From: Symbiodinium natans
Lineage: Eukaryota; Sar; Dinophyceae; Suessiales; Symbiodiniaceae
DNA length: 64,000 bases
NCBI GenBank assembly: GCA_905221605.1
Contig: CAJNDS010000032.1
Location: 33,501-97,500 of the forward strand
Direction of reading: 5' to 3'
Shown here piece after piece: positions 45,125 through 57,500 of the stretch. The position numbers and the translations under genes are program-made. How positions within the stretch are numbered: the first letter of the stretch is position 1; each line of letters opens with the position of its first letter. Under the pieces are notes generated by a model, which saw only the letters and a list, made by a program, of their open reading frames with translations, searched no databases and was not told the origin of the DNA.

Positions 45125-45262
45125 TTTCTCCTCGTCCGTCCCCTCCCTCCCCCCCCCTCCCCCCCTCCCCCCTCCCCCTCTCCCCCTACCCCCACAGGCA
45201 CACACCTTCCCCATACCTCTGTCTCCGTCCTCCCTCCTTGCCTTCCTCCTCCTCCCTCCCGT
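45125..45262 (+). repeat. polypyrimidine (C/T) tract
   Basis: Almost only C and T for nearly 140 bases (CCCTCCC words). It could be an expanded intron pyrimidine tract or simple sequence. Pro/Ser-rich and Gly/Arg-rich open frames across it are artefacts. Confidence 0.85.
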
Positions 45263-45469
45263 CCCCGTCCCGCACAGCACCAAACAAGTAGTGCGTCGAT
45301 CCCTCCCTAACAGCCGGTAACACTCTGGTCGGTGCTGATTCAGTCTTCGTCATCCATTGTGATCCATTGTGATGAGATGCCAAAGGCCTTGCAAAGCAGA
45401 TTGGAACCCCATTGTGGCTTGTAAGATCAGGGTAGCATGTTTTCTTTTTCAATGGTGGTGGCATCTTGT

Positions 45470-45889
45470 GGCAGCCTCCCTGAAGGCCGACCGGCTTGCC
45501 CAGACCAACGGAAATGGAACAGTCGTTGCACTGCTTCAGGAGTAGATGTTCCGTGGGCAATCGGCAGACGGTTCTCGGCACAGCAGGTTCGATTGGTTGG
45601 TTGTTTGGAGGTGACCTTTAGTTGGGAGATGTTGGACTTGATAATCGTACGCAGTGCTCGACCTGCCTGACGAACTGCTTCGTTCCAGAACCTTGTCCAT
45701 GAGAAAAGGTACACATCATGAGGCTGGATGAAGCCCTGCATGCAATCGAGATGCTCAGAAGAGGGGGAGATCCCCTCCTCATGGCGTGTATCAAACATAG
45801 AGGCGAACTCCTCTTATCGCGCTGCTGTGATGAACGGCGGGTGTCACCAGAAGCCATGAGGTGCTTTGCAAGCAACAGGCCTGTTTGAG
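45470..45889 (+). CDS. candidate exons, unidentified
   Basis: After TGTGGCAG the stretch 45474-45543 reads SLKADRLAQTNGNGTVVALL QE and stops. A longer one, 45719-45889, starts with ATG and reads MRLDEALHAIEMLRRGGDPL LMACIKHRGELLLSRCCDER RVSPEAMRCF..., an amphipathic helical sequence ending in TGA. The minus strand is also open there. No family recognised. Confidence 0.33.
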
Positions 45890-46502
45890 CTGCGCCTTTG
45901 TTCCCTCAGAACATGATTTAGCAAGTGTTGCGTCTGATACTTCCTTCGTGATTGCAATGTGCAAGCGTTTCTGCATAGATATGCATTCTGGGCATGCACT
46001 TGTTTGGATATGTGTACTGACCTGTGCAAATCAGGCCTGGCCATGTGAATCCAACATGGCAAGTCAAAAGAGGTCGCTCATTTGGCGACTTCAGACTGTT
46101 ATGACTGTTGCAGATGCAGCACTCTTTTCCCACCGTGCTCGTGATGTCCAGTGCAGGTAAGACCACTCGCAGTGAGCTTGCTCTTGCCAATTGCTGGATA
46201 CAATCACTGTCGGTGCCAAGGCAGTCATGCATAACTCAGTTGCCGTCTCCAAGTACTACATCAGTTTGTTGGTAAAATCTCAGCGGGCAAGCGTGTGGTA
46301 CAGGAGCAAGCCCAAGAATTCTTTGGTTGCGCAGTTCCGTTTCTGTATGTTTCTGTGCCAGCAGCGACCACGGCATCGCCTCCTCAGGGCAGCAGGCTTC
46401 TGATAAAGCTCATGCCACGTACGCCTTAGATGATTTAGATTCCTCAAATGCTAAGAGTACAATGTCACAACGTTCTCGGTATCCGAACTGGTAGAGGGTG
46501 CG

Positions 46503-47270
46503 TCAGTGAGGTGGTTCTGGAATGATTCTTGAGCGTGGTACGTTGAAATTGCAGTCAATGCCGAGCAGGTTGTGGCCCACAAAAAGGAGCAGAACCGCAT
46601 CTATGTGATTTGATGGAGCATGATGGAACTTCGTTGCAAGAAATTCTTTCAGGCGCTCTGGCACAACACGATTAGGGTTCAACTGGCATGGAGAAACCGA
46701 CACTTATCACAAGAGATCGGAAAAGTTTGCAAGGTGTAGTCAGTTTTGTTTCCCCCCCTAGTTGATTGGGGTGGGCTGGCCCTTGAGTTCTCTTGCAAAT
46801 TCCTTTGAAGTTGCAAAAGGAGCAGGGAGGAAGAGCAAACACCATGTTTTGGTGGATGTGTGGTTCTAGGCAGGACACGTCCAGTGGGGCACGCTGAGTG
46901 CGCATCCTCGCGCGAATGCGGCAGCTGAAGCGGAACTACACCGCTGCTCTGCGGCCAGGCCAGCATGAGTCGGGTAGCCAATCCCGGCAGTGCAAGGCGA
47001 TGTCTTGTTTTGACTAGTTTCGACGTTCTTCGCGATCTCGGATCATCAGACCAGAACTGAACTCCGTCTGCCACATCCAAGAAACGTGAACAAATCGCTT
47101 TCATGGTGTTTTTGGGACCCAAAACTTCTCCAAAACAAGCACAGAGCGGGCAAACATATTTGCCGAGATCCAGTATATTAAAACTCGACTGTTTCCTCAT
47201 TTCTGGTGACTCTTGACTCGTGCTGTCCTGCTTTCTGACTGTCGAGCCCACGCAGTTTTCTCGATTCATT
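46503..47270 (-). CDS. candidate minus-strand gene, unidentified
   Basis: On the minus strand, an ATG at 47270 opens a frame (MNRENCVGSTVRKQDSTSQE, SFNILDLGKYVCPLCACFGE, CSRFLDVADGVQFWSDDPRS) with a C-x2-C motif. A last exon-like stretch, 46690-46503 (NRVVPERLKEFLATKFHHAP SNHIDAVLLLFVGHNLLGID), ends in TGA and is strongly protein-like. The middle frame turns Ser/Pro-rich after about 100 codons, suggesting an intron. This is the only sizeable minus-strand candidate in the right half of the window. Confidence 0.38.
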
Positions 47271-47290
47271 TTTCCCAAAGAACCGGTCAC

Positions 47291-49400
47291 TGGGGAGTCT
47301 CAACTTTCCTGTGGATGGTCTTTTTTCTGACAATGCTGGAAGTTCCGAGACCTACAGAAGTGACACGCTGGATGACATGATTTGCCTGTGCTGTGCCTCG
47401 CGAGTGCAGTGTCAGCAAAGGGAGAAAGAACAACAGCACATGTTTTGCTGCACTTCAAATCCACTTCTGTATGCGGCTAAGTAAATGTTTGCCTCTGTGA
47501 TGCACCAATCGACTTGTCTTGGCAGGTGAGTGTTCGACGGATGACCAGGTCAGGCTCGCTTCAGGTGATCTTTCCGACGTTCGGTAGTTGTGTCGCTGAA
47601 AGCAACGATTTGCCTTTCATTGGAACCGAGCACTAGCCGCTGCTAGCCCGCAGCGCATTTCGACGCGCAGACATCCTACATGACAGGAGACAACTGAAGC
47701 ATGTGTGTTTTCTTCTGGTTTTGGCAGCTTGCCCTGATTGGGGTATAATTTGAAGAGTCTCCTTCACATGGCGTGTTTGCAGATGAATGCATCTCCGCAC
47801 CGGACGCCGTTGCGTGTACCTCGAATGCCCAACTTGGACCAGGCGTGAACGTTGCAGTATGCAGCAATCGTCCACTGTCGTCCGATCGGGCCGAATCCGG
47901 CAGGACACGACAGAGCAGCGATGCATTGCAACCCCAGCCAGGCCAGGTTTCAAAAGAGGGCTTGAGGCGGCTTCGGAATTCGGGGCTCCCACGAAGCGCA
48001 GGCCTTGCAAAGCCCGCAGATCGCCGCGAGAGCAATCGAGGAGACGGCCGAAATCTGCTGAGTTTTTGTCAGTCTAATTGGTGTCGTTGATCGTTGGCAT
48101 CGCTTACAGCATCTTGACCTCTGCTTCCAAGTCAGGATTCTCGTCGAGCGTGTGCAGTGGCCTTAGTGGCCTTAGTGAAGTCTTCTACCACAAGAGATGC
48201 ATCGTGCAGTTGGAAGTGCAACGCCCATCAGAGCCTGCTTCTTGGAACGTGCCAAGAACAACCAAACTGACATCCTGACGGTCCTAACGCTTCATTTCGC
48301 TAAGCTCCGAGGAATACATTGCCGTCCTTCCTGGTTTGCAGTTTATGCAGTCTTCTGTCCTTGGCCTCCGATATGACCTTGCCCCTGTGCCTGGCCGTGC
48401 TCTCGCCCTTCGACTTCCCCGCTGCAGTGTGCGGACTGGGAAGAGCACGGCCCTGTACAATGACGTGCTTATGGCACAACAGTCCAGATGTTAAGTTTGA
48501 CGTTTTCGGAGTCGTCCTGCGCTTGCAAAGGTCATGGACAGAACTGGTGGCGTCACAGGCCACGACAAAGCTGTCCCGTTCCATGGAGTCATGTCGCAGT
48601 TTCGTTCTGATGTTTGAATTCAATCTTTAATCTTTGCCCGTTGAGGGCACACCCTACAAAACCCCCTCGCCCTCGTGCTATGATTTTCTGAGCTTGTCCC
48701 CGCGACTGCGCTGCCTCTGTTTTCTCAATGAGCACCTCTAACGTACCATAGGGAATCTGCGCACGCGTCTTGTTTCACGTCTGGGCAGGAGCTGCGCCCA
48801 TCACCGAGCTCACCGCGAACGATGGGACCTCAGACTAGCTCACAATCCCAAATGGCACGGATGCATCATCTTAGACGAGCTTGGTTCCCCTGACTCGCCG
48901 AGACCTGGCTTTCGCATGCGCCCAACCACTCCACCAAGTCGTGCAGAGTGGCGCCGTGCGCCAGAAGAGTCAGAGCAGCTGTGAAGCACAAAGACGCAGT
49001 GCACCATAATGTAGCCTCAGTGTTGGACAGAGTCCTACAGACTAATGTAGGGAGGGAATTTTCTGGGCTTGATCGAAGAGTTGGAGATCTGAAACATGCT
49101 TGGTGTCTCCATTTCCTGACCTCCGCTCGCCAGAGTCTTGACGTTCAAGATTGAGAGCATGGCTCATTGGCTCATTTTGCTGATATCCTTGCGCGTTTGT
49201 CCAAACTGCCATGCAACATGCAACTCATGAGTCAGTGAGTCGCATTACGTGGGAAATGATGTGCTCCGAGGCCGGACATGAACGAAGGCTGGTGCATGTG
49301 TGAGCAGCTGTGACATGCACAGAGACTGCTTGTGCCATCGCAAAACTTAACAAACCACTTGATGGATCCTAAGCATGGAGCATGAAGCCTTGACAGTTGG
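47291..49400. other. unresolved; overlapping open stretches, no recognised gene
   Basis: Plus-strand stretches at 47773-48090 (low complexity, Ser/Arg/Gln), 48319-48630 and 48975-49154 (KHKDAVHHNVASVLDRVLQT NVGREF) and minus-strand 48623-48300 are open. The 48.3-48.6 kb stretch is open on both strands with reasonable composition each way, so I assign neither. Confidence 0.35.
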
Positions 49401-49410
49401 TCAGGTCGAT

Positions 49411-50065
49411 TGAGGCGCGAATTCTGTGAGATTCAGCAGATTGGCAAAGGCCCCGATGAAAAGAGTCTTTTGTTACAGCCATTGGGCATCACCAAGCAGC
49501 TTTCAGAGGATGAGCATTATGTGTTTTTTTTCTTTTAAGTTTCTGTTGCCTGCAACCGAATTGCAGCTGGCAAACAACGTAGCGAGAAACCTTCAGCAAA
49601 AGTACTGTCACAGTCTTTTCCTTGCAGTGCCAAAGGTTGAGTTGCTCCTTGTTGCAGATGCAGTTGAAAGGGGATGTGGTATTGGACCGGCTGGTCGGAT
49701 TGGGGGGGGTGGTTCCATTCTGGCAAAATCATACGTGATCCTTCTCAAGCCTTCGCTCTTGATGCCAGAAGTCCCTTAGAGTGCCATGAGAGACAGGCCA
49801 TGCGTGGAAAATGCTACGGCGGTTACACCAATTCTTATCTGGGAAAGGTTGACAGGGCCTGGCTTGCCAGTTCAAGAACAAGACTTGCGGTTTGTGTGGC
49901 CGCTTTTGAACATTTTGCATGTCGCTTGTCTTTCGACGTGTTTGCATCACAGCTTAACAACCAATGGCTCTGGACCAGGACGCTCTGTGATTTGTTCGAC
50001 TGTTTTGGTATGGTGTCGCTGCATTCTGGCAGGTCAATTCTCCACTGTCTACAAGGCTTGCAGTT
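49411..50065 (+). CDS. possible protein kinase, glycine-loop exons only
   Basis: 49413-49449 reads RREFCEIQQIGKG up to a GC donor at 49450. An AG at 50031-50032 and GTCAATTC... continue in the same phase as QFSTVYKA. Joined, this gives I-G-K-G-Q-F-S-T-V-Y-K-A, the subdomain I nucleotide-binding loop of Ser/Thr protein kinases, closest in style to NEK-type kinases. I could not find the VAIK lysine, the HRD loop or DFG downstream, so this may be a fragment, a gene with long introns, or chance. Exon-like stretches inside the 583-nt intron (49440-49540 continuing in frame, 49570-49700) complicate the model. Confidence 0.4.
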
Positions 50066-52425
50066 CTTACAAGTCGTGTGGCACCACCTGCTCAAGCAAT
50101 GTTTAACAGCCTTGATCTCCAGTGCCCTCAACATCATTGATATTCGCGACTGGTGTGCAATGTCCCCTCGACATGAATACTGTAAGGAAGTCCTACGGTG
50201 GAACCCCACAATTTTTCAAGCCCCACCGAGCTTCCGGGGAACGGGACCTCATTGCTTGAATATGCTTGACTGCTTGACCCTGACATCAGATTGCGGCCCC
50301 AGTCGAACATCCGGGTGTGGCAGGTTGTTGAGCTTGGGGGAAGGTTCGGAAAGTGAGATTACATGATTACATCCTGATCTGCTCCTGACGCTTGTCGGGT
50401 GGAGAGGCCGAAGCGAATGATGTTGCATTAACATCTTTACTACGGAGTTTAAGAGTGACAGGTGATTTTTCACCTTCAGAACACGACAATGTGTTTCAGT
50501 TCTTCTCCGACATAGCCCCTCCGCATCGCACAGTGTCAACCTGCCAAAGCAAGCCTGCAGCACCCCGTCGACATTCTGAAGTTCGTGTCCTCGTCACATG
50601 AGTCCAGCTACAAGCTGCTACGGGTAATTGGCGCACTGATTCTAGCTCTTTGCTCATCCACTCAGCTGCTGTTCCCAGGCTCAGAATCGTGTGGACAGGT
50701 GCAATTACGCAGCCGGCTTGCCCAGTACGATTTTGACGCAGATCTTGCAATGCCAGCAGCTCCAAGTTGTTTGGCGCCTGCTGGTGGAGAACGAATCAAG
50801 CCCTGAAGCTACCCATACCCATTGCATGACATTGCTGCCTCTTTCTGTCGCAGCATTTGCTCAGTGCAGTAATCAGGAGCCGTTGTGTTTATCAAAAGCG
50901 GCATTAAACAGTAAGCAGTGTTGATACGCTGGGTCAACTTTCGCGGTATCTCTGCCTAGCTTCAGAGCTTGCCTCTAGCCATACCCAGACGACATGTCAT
51001 TGTCCAGACAACCAGATGACTTGATAAAGAGAAAGCTAATCCGCATCTCTCAGGGCCGTGCCATGCCACCCGCGGATGCCATGGCATCGCATGATCTGGA
51101 GGCCACGGTTCACGCATGGACTTTTGAGGAGTGTGGTGAGTTTCATGGCATTCTCGCACCAACAAGCATGTCCCTCCCACTGTGATTTGCTTCTGCGGGC
51201 TGCACGCTTCTTGCAGGCATGCACTGCTGTGGTCCCTATGGATCGGCTGTGCAGCGCAGCACGCAGCGCAGCACGCAGCGCACCACGTGGTGCAGCGCGG
51301 CAATTCCTCGTTGAGGCCTGTCACATGTTGCGGTTCGGTATCGTGACCCTGGAGCGCTGGTTGTCTTGCGACATATACAAACTTGCATCAGGCCCGAACA
51401 GCTGGCTTTCGTCGAGGCGGGTTGCCACGGTGGCATACGGTGGTCATAATCATGAATGATGTCTTCTATCTTTGGCATGAGAACTTTGATGAAATCTGGA
51501 AAGAGAATCGCAAACGAGATTGGCGCATTTGACCTTGATTTCATGTAGGACCATTGGCATTTCGGCGCGGCGCAGGCTGCACAGGCTGCTATGGGACACC
51601 GAAAGGTTTTTTTAAATATTGACACATCTTTTCAAGTGCACTGACCAGGTCTTCTACGAGTTGCCACAGCTGATAGGCGCAGTCAACTTGTCATGATTGA
51701 CATCTCGCAATCCCGGAGCGTTCAGTGGGGGCTGGAGTATACAAGTCTTTCAACCGGGAGCAGACAGCTAGAGTTTCAATGGTCGCTGCTTTGCACTTTG
51801 CAGGCCCACGCTTTTACCGTGATGGCCGTCAGCTGCAGAGCATGGAGCTCGCCCTGCAAGAGAATTGGGATTTCCCCGTTGGTACTAGACGCTTGCCTCT
51901 GTGCGCTCATGCCATTTTTTTCTGCTTTTTAGTTCAGAGGTTCTTGGAGTGCCTACCCGAAAAATCGTACACCCCGACCCCTGACAATCCCGCACAGAAT
52001 CCTGCAAAGGTTCCTGCAGGGATGCTCTTCAGACACTCTTCAGATACTCTTGCATAGAATCCTGCTCAGTATTCTTGGGGTGCCACACCAAGATATCTCT
52101 AATCCCATTCGGCAGAGTATCCCTCGAGTGCCAATTTAGAGATCCAGGCATCGTGCTTATTGTTTTTGTTTGGGATGTTTGAAGGAAGTCAGACGCACTT
52201 CCCCGCTGTGCAGCGAAGGTCTTGGTTTTCAAAGCATACTTTTCCCAGACGCCTTTGGAAGCGGCGCCTTATCTTCTGCAACTTGGCACGGGAAGGTCCT
52301 TCGTTTTCGTTGATGCATGGATGGATGTCGTGATGGATGGCGTGATGCACAGCGTGATGCATGTCGTGGTACCTGGTAGTTGTATGTTTAAAGGGGTCTG
52401 CGGGACCCACCCCGCCTCGTCAAAA
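50066..52425 (+). other. unresolved; several exon-like stretches
   Basis: Protein-like plus-strand stretches include 50549-50700 (LQHPVDILKFVSSSHESSYK LLRVIGALIL), 50718-50800 (TILTQILQCQQLQVVWRLLV), 50995-51108 (DDLIKRKLIRISQGRAMPPA), 51340-51440 and 51733-51930 (GPRFYRDGRQLQSMELALQE). They might be later exons of the kinase-like gene or a separate gene; no kinase motifs are present. A (GCAGCGCAGCAC)n microsatellite lies at 51250-51301. Confidence 0.3.
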
Positions 52426-52429
52426 TCGC

Positions 52430-52745
52430 GCTGGCGCGTGGAGCCTGCGCGAAATTTTTGGCCCGAATGACAGTCCTCTCCATGCTCGCGGGGCGTCGCG
52501 ACGTTGGGCGTGGAGCTTCCTCGACACTTTTTGTGCGAACGACAATCCTCTCGGTGCTTGCAGGGCGTCGCGACGTTGGCGCGTGGAGCTTCCTGGACAT
52601 TTTTGGTGCGCATGGAGCGTCCTCGAAGTTTTTGGGCACGAACGACCCTCTCATGGGACGCGGCGTGTCGCGAAAAATCATGCGGGCACGTGGGGTGTCC
52701 TCGAACGACAACCCTCTCGGTGGACGCGGTGTGTCGTGACGCGGT
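52430..52745 (-). repeat. tandem array, family T, orientation 1
   Basis: Four to five diverged units of about 70 bp: GCGTGGAGCTTCCT(C/G)GACA, then TTTTTG(T/G)GCGAACGACA(A), CCTCTCGGTG, then GGCGTCGCGACGTTGG. The same unit appears reverse-complemented at 53388-53692. Arg/Val-rich open frames in all directions are repeat artefacts. Confidence 0.85.
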
Positions 52746-53064
52746 TATGACCTCGTGAGACTTGTAAGTTTCAGCAAGACGAACATTTGGAAGACGATAC
52801 GACGACACGGTTCATCTGAGACATTATCCATTCCGTCATCGAAGTAAGGCGTGCCCACGACGAGGCGGGGCCGTTACACTTACTAGACGTGGACTTTCGC
52901 CAACGTGCAGAAGGTGTTTTTCCACGCCATTGTCCCACCTCCCGGACGTGCGTCCGGACATGCCGCGAGCACCGGTTGTCGTTTGCTCCCAGATCATCAT
53001 CCCAGCCATCATCCCAGGCATACCCTTCAAGGTTTTTTCAAAACTTTTCAGCTTGGTGCCCGTA

Positions 53065-53365
53065 CACCTAAGCTTCTTGAAGCCCCGAAACTCTTGAGGC
53101 CCCTAAAAACTCCGTTACAGTACATCAACTTCGTGAGAAAAGCATCTAGGCTTCTTTGGGCCCCTAAACTCCCTTAAGGTCTCTAAGCTTCTTGATGCCC
53201 TTAACTCCTTCAAAGCTTGAAAGACTCTTGCTGCCCCTAGCCCCCTTATTTTAACGTCTTAATGTCTCTAAGCTCCTTGAAGCCCCTAAATTCCCTTAAA
53301 GTTTGAAAGCTTCTTGCGGCCCCTAAGCCCTAAGCCCCCTTAAAGTCTTTAAGCTTCTCCACAGA
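53065..53365 (+). repeat. degenerate repeat CTTCTTGAAGCCCCTAAACTCC
   Basis: Six or more units of about 45-55 bp with TAAGCTTCTTG(A/C)(A/G)GCCCCTAA and CCCTTAAAGT(C/T)T. It lies between the two oppositely oriented family T arrays. Confidence 0.75.
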
Positions 53366-53387
53366 GAAGGTCGTCGCTTGAGCCCAG

Positions 53388-53692
53388 AATTTCGAGAACG
53401 CCCCACGCACCAGCGCCACGACACGCCGTGTCATTCGGGAGGGTTGTCGTTTGCGGACAAAATTTCGAAGACGCTCCACGCGCCAGCGTCACGACATGCT
53501 GCGTCCACCTAGTAGGTTGTCGTTTGCGAGCAAAATCTCAAGCGTCAAGACATGCCGCGACCACCGAGAATGCGCGTCGCTCGCCCCCAAAACTTCGAGC
53601 ACGCTCGACGCGCCAGCGCCCGCGACATGCTGCGTCCACCGAGAAGGTTGTCGTTCATGCCAGTTTCGAGGACGCCCCACGCGCCCACGCCT
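53388..53692 (+). repeat. tandem array, family T, orientation 2
   Basis: Four units: GTTGTCGTT(T/C)GC(G)GA(C)CAAAA then TTTCGA(A/G)(G)ACGC(T/C)CCACGCGCCAGCG and ACGACATGCTGCGTCCACC. The reverse complement of the array at 52430-52745 gives the same word order, so the two arrays form a large imperfect inverted pair around about 640 bp. Confidence 0.85.
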
Positions 53693-53814
53693 CTCAAAAA
53701 CGTTTGCTTCCGTTCTCTAGTCTGTTCATTATGCCCCCCAACTGCCACTTCTGCATACTTCTGCAGTCTGCTGTGATATGAGACTTGCATGCAACTTGCA
53801 AGAAGCGAGTCAAC

Positions 53815-54062
53815 TCACGCGAGGTCGGCATATCGGTTCTGGCTGGCTACAAGTACAGCTCTGTGCACGTGGAGGTTCCCTCCGATTATGAGTTTGGCAT
53901 CGATCACCAGGAGCTCAGTCACATGTCACTATGCCTTGCTCTTGGAAAGTCATCGCTAACCTGCGTTATCTTGCGTTCGAGCGATTGCGCGTTGCTCCTG
54001 CAGGAAGCGATTGTGAAATTAGTTTATTCTGACGCTACCCGCGAGTCTTGCGCAAGAGCAGA
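53815..54062 (+). CDS. candidate exons, unidentified
   Basis: 53818-53985 reads REVGISVLAGYKYSSVHVEV PSDYEFGIDHQELSHMSLCL ALGKSSLTCVI, strongly protein-like; after TCCTGCAG a second stretch reads EAIVKLVYSDATRESC. Either the 5' end of the large gene that follows or an independent gene. Short TGGCATGTGT repeats (54146-54200) come next. Confidence 0.35.
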
Positions 54063-54570
54063 CTACAACGTTCCCATGGCTCTGACCCAAAACAGCTCCG
54101 TAGCATCCACCCTCGGGCGGCCACCTCAGTTGTTTGGCCTCCAATGGTGTTGGCATATTTGGCATGTGTTGGCATGTGTTGGCATGTGTTGGCCCATGTT
54201 GAACATGTTGACCAGTTGTTGACCCGTCCCCGATCGCATCCGGACAACGTCATGAGGTTCGCATCCTGTGAGCAATCTCACGCTTGTTGCAAACGTTCCG
54301 CCAACGTTCCGCCAACGTTTGGAATGTTGGGCTCTGCAAGCAAACCAGCATCACAAGACAAAAGAGCATCACCCAGACCATGTTACTGTTGAACTACGTT
54401 GAACTGTTGGGCTCTGCGGGCCGAGGCCATCGCCTCTGGCTTCAGGGTCTGTGCTGAGTGTGCCAACTGCGGGCTCCAACGTGCCTTGGTGCCAGCTGCT
54501 CTTCCAATGTAGGTAAGTGTCTGTCAGATTGGTCCCGAAAACGTTTAGGTCAGTCTATGTCAGTCTACTA

Positions 54571-57500
54571 GGAGCCCGCCGAGATTTGCTGAGGCGTTGC
54601 TTCGGGAGGTTCAGTGGCCGCACCTGACATTTATGCACGGTGGCTCATACGAGTTGTGCTATTCTCCGGACGGCTCGTTCGAAGGCGATGAATGGAAAAA
54701 CAACATTGTGCCAGTTCAAGTCATAGTGGTCGGTGTGTCCTCCGAATGCCTCTCAGATGGCTGCTTGGCCAGGGAGCGCTGGGATTGCTACCTTTTTTAC
54801 GGAGGTGAGGACATCAGCTCCTGCCGCATTGACTTTCGGCTGTTTGGCGGAGGCCGGGAGGGCTGGTCCGTTCAGCTAGGCGGCGCGAGCCGCATCAGTT
54901 GGTCCGAGAGCTGGGGCGACGACACCTATGTTGCTGGCGAGTTCGTCCCAGCGACCCGCGTGGAGTGCTCCAACGTGATCACGGGGCAAAGCATCCAACC
55001 GGAGACCCAGCTCTTCCAGTCCTTCTCCTGGGCACCCCCTTCGGGCTCCGGGCTCAACGCAGACGCGTCGACGGCAGCCACGCTGCCGGGCCTGAAGCCG
55101 GAGTTTGCCACCAAGAGCTTCACCCTCACTGCATGTTACTGTCCCAACTACGATGGCCCTGACCCCACAACGGATGCCTGTGACGATGCAGGTGAGTTTA
55201 TCCAGCCAATCGGTGTAGTCTATTACTGGATGATTCGTATTTGCGATATTGACACATACGCGTCGTGTGGCTCATCAAGCAATCCACCCTTCATGCGAGT
55301 TCTTCCCCAGCAGCCTTTTGTATTGAGAGTCGAGTGCCCTCCTGGGGGCACGTCCTGCTCGCCTACCAACAATAATCGCCTCAAACTCCTACCTGGAATT
55401 CCACCTGCAGGTGCGCAGGTGTGCCGAGCTTGTATGATGTGTATGCTACGAAAACATGTCTTGGAGCATTCTTCTTGAGCTGACCGAATGCGCAGGTCCG
55501 GATGGCATCGTACGGATCGAGGTGCCGGAGAGGGCCATCTGGGAGCCACAGTCGCGGTGCAAAATCGAGACCAGCATGAAACCTGGCCCGTTTGGTGCGG
55601 TGATGGTAGGTGCACAGTCGCGTACCTCAAGCCTTGGGGTGACCCGAATCCTGTCAACCTTTGAGTATTAGCTGCCAGCTAGATCATGATGGGAGCCTGG
55701 ATCTTGTTGCCATCTGCATACAATACAGACGTACATAAAACCAAAGCCCTGTCAAATTGTCATGAATCATGAATCCAGCTGCATGTTGTGATTTTTCTCG
55801 CTGGCATGCTGCAGTGCTGCAGGCTTGCTTCCGCACATCAATGTATTTCATGCTTGCATTATGCCCACTCACCTCGGTCAGCGACAGCTGAGGACGGGTG
55901 ATATTGGTTGGTTCCCGCCCTTGGAGTTCGATGATTTCGGCCTTCTCATAGGCGGTGATGCGTACCTTCGGGGTGGCAGCTTGGACTCTACCTTTTGCGT
56001 GTGCTCATGCTTGGGGCTTACCATATCGTGAATCGGCTTTGTAAGGACTCTGGCGACTAAATAGCTTAGAACATATGTGCAATGCAGATATGCAGGAACT
56101 TGTACTGGCTGGCGCTGTAGTCACAATATGTGCAGGTGACCGTCGTGACTACAAATTCTGGGCAAATCCAGCAATGATGGGACTCATGCCGATGGCGAGC
56201 AAGGTGGAAGTCTGCTACTGTGATGAAAACTGCGGGAACTCCTTCAACTATTTCAAGGCCTGTGACCCTCTCGGGGTGCATGAGTACTCACGTGGCAGCA
56301 GAGGAAGGAAGGAGGGAAGGAAGGAGGGAAGGAAGGAAGGAGGGAAGGAGGGAAGGAGGGAAGGAGTTGAAGGAAGGAAGGAATTGAAGGAAGGAAGGAA
56401 GGAAGGAGTTGAAGGAAGGAAGGAAGGAAGGAAGGAAGGAAGGAGTTGAAGGAAGGAAGGAATTGAAGGAAGGAAGGAAGGAGTTGAAGAAGGAAGGAAG
56501 TAGAGGATGTTGCGGACTGCAGAGGGCCATAGAGGCCCCACAATGCAGGCCCGTGAGGGCTAGAGCCTAGGGGATTGCTATCACAGGTGGAGAGGGCTGA
56601 GAGTTTAGGAATGTTTAAAGCGACTTTAGGACCTTTCAAGATCCTACGTCACGGCTCCTGCGCTGAAGTCGGCTTGAAGTGGAGCAACTGTGCGAAGCAA
56701 ACGAATACTCAACGGTCATCAGCTGTCAGGTGGGCGAAATACGGGCGGCGGAGTCAGCAGGGATTGCACGCTGGACTAAGCCGCCGAACCAGGGAGGTGC
56801 CAGATGAGACGCGTGCAGTTAAAGATGGTGAAATCTGAAAGCAGCTGTTCCATGGAAAGCTTCTGTCTTTGTCGCCAAGTTACCTTGCGAGGCCTTATCC
56901 AGGAGATCGAGTCACTTCAATATGTGACCTGTTCTGCAACCGCTTCTGTGTTACCTTCAGTCGCACTTCAAAGTCTGAGGTGAAACGTCCCCTACTTTAA
57001 TGTAGAGGGCTGGGGACGGGGGTTGGCGTCTGGCATGTTTTCGAATGTTTGGTTCTTCGAGCTTCAAAAGAGAAGGTGATTACTAGCTCCTCATCATGGT
57101 ATTAATATCATCATTGACCTCGTGTGCGAATATGGGCTCATGAATCCTTCGAACGGGGGGTGTAAACGGTATAAACCTTACTCTGTGAACTTTAAGACAC
57201 AGGAATTCTCTTATTCCAACCACGGTTTGCCTGACACATTAAGATTGGAAAGTGAGGAAGTTGTTGTAATGGGGTTTCGCGATGCTCTAAGACTCCAAGG
57301 TGACCAAGCAAGGGGCCTTGACGCTATACGGAGGCATCCAGTCCGACTTTGCAGATGGAATGCACCCGTACGACAGCATACCTTGGCGAAAGAAGACGAC
57401 GCTGAAACTCGTTCCCTTTGACAACTGGGCAGCCTACACGGACGCGAGCGGGGGCCAGGCAGCGTGTAGCAGTGTAGAACTTTCCAGAGGCTCTTGCTTG

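Noticed and set aside
50046..50800. Similar LQVVW-containing peptides near 50070 and 50770 suggesting an exon duplication
   Set aside because: DNA similarity between the two segments is low and frames are uncertain; not distinguishable from chance by eye.
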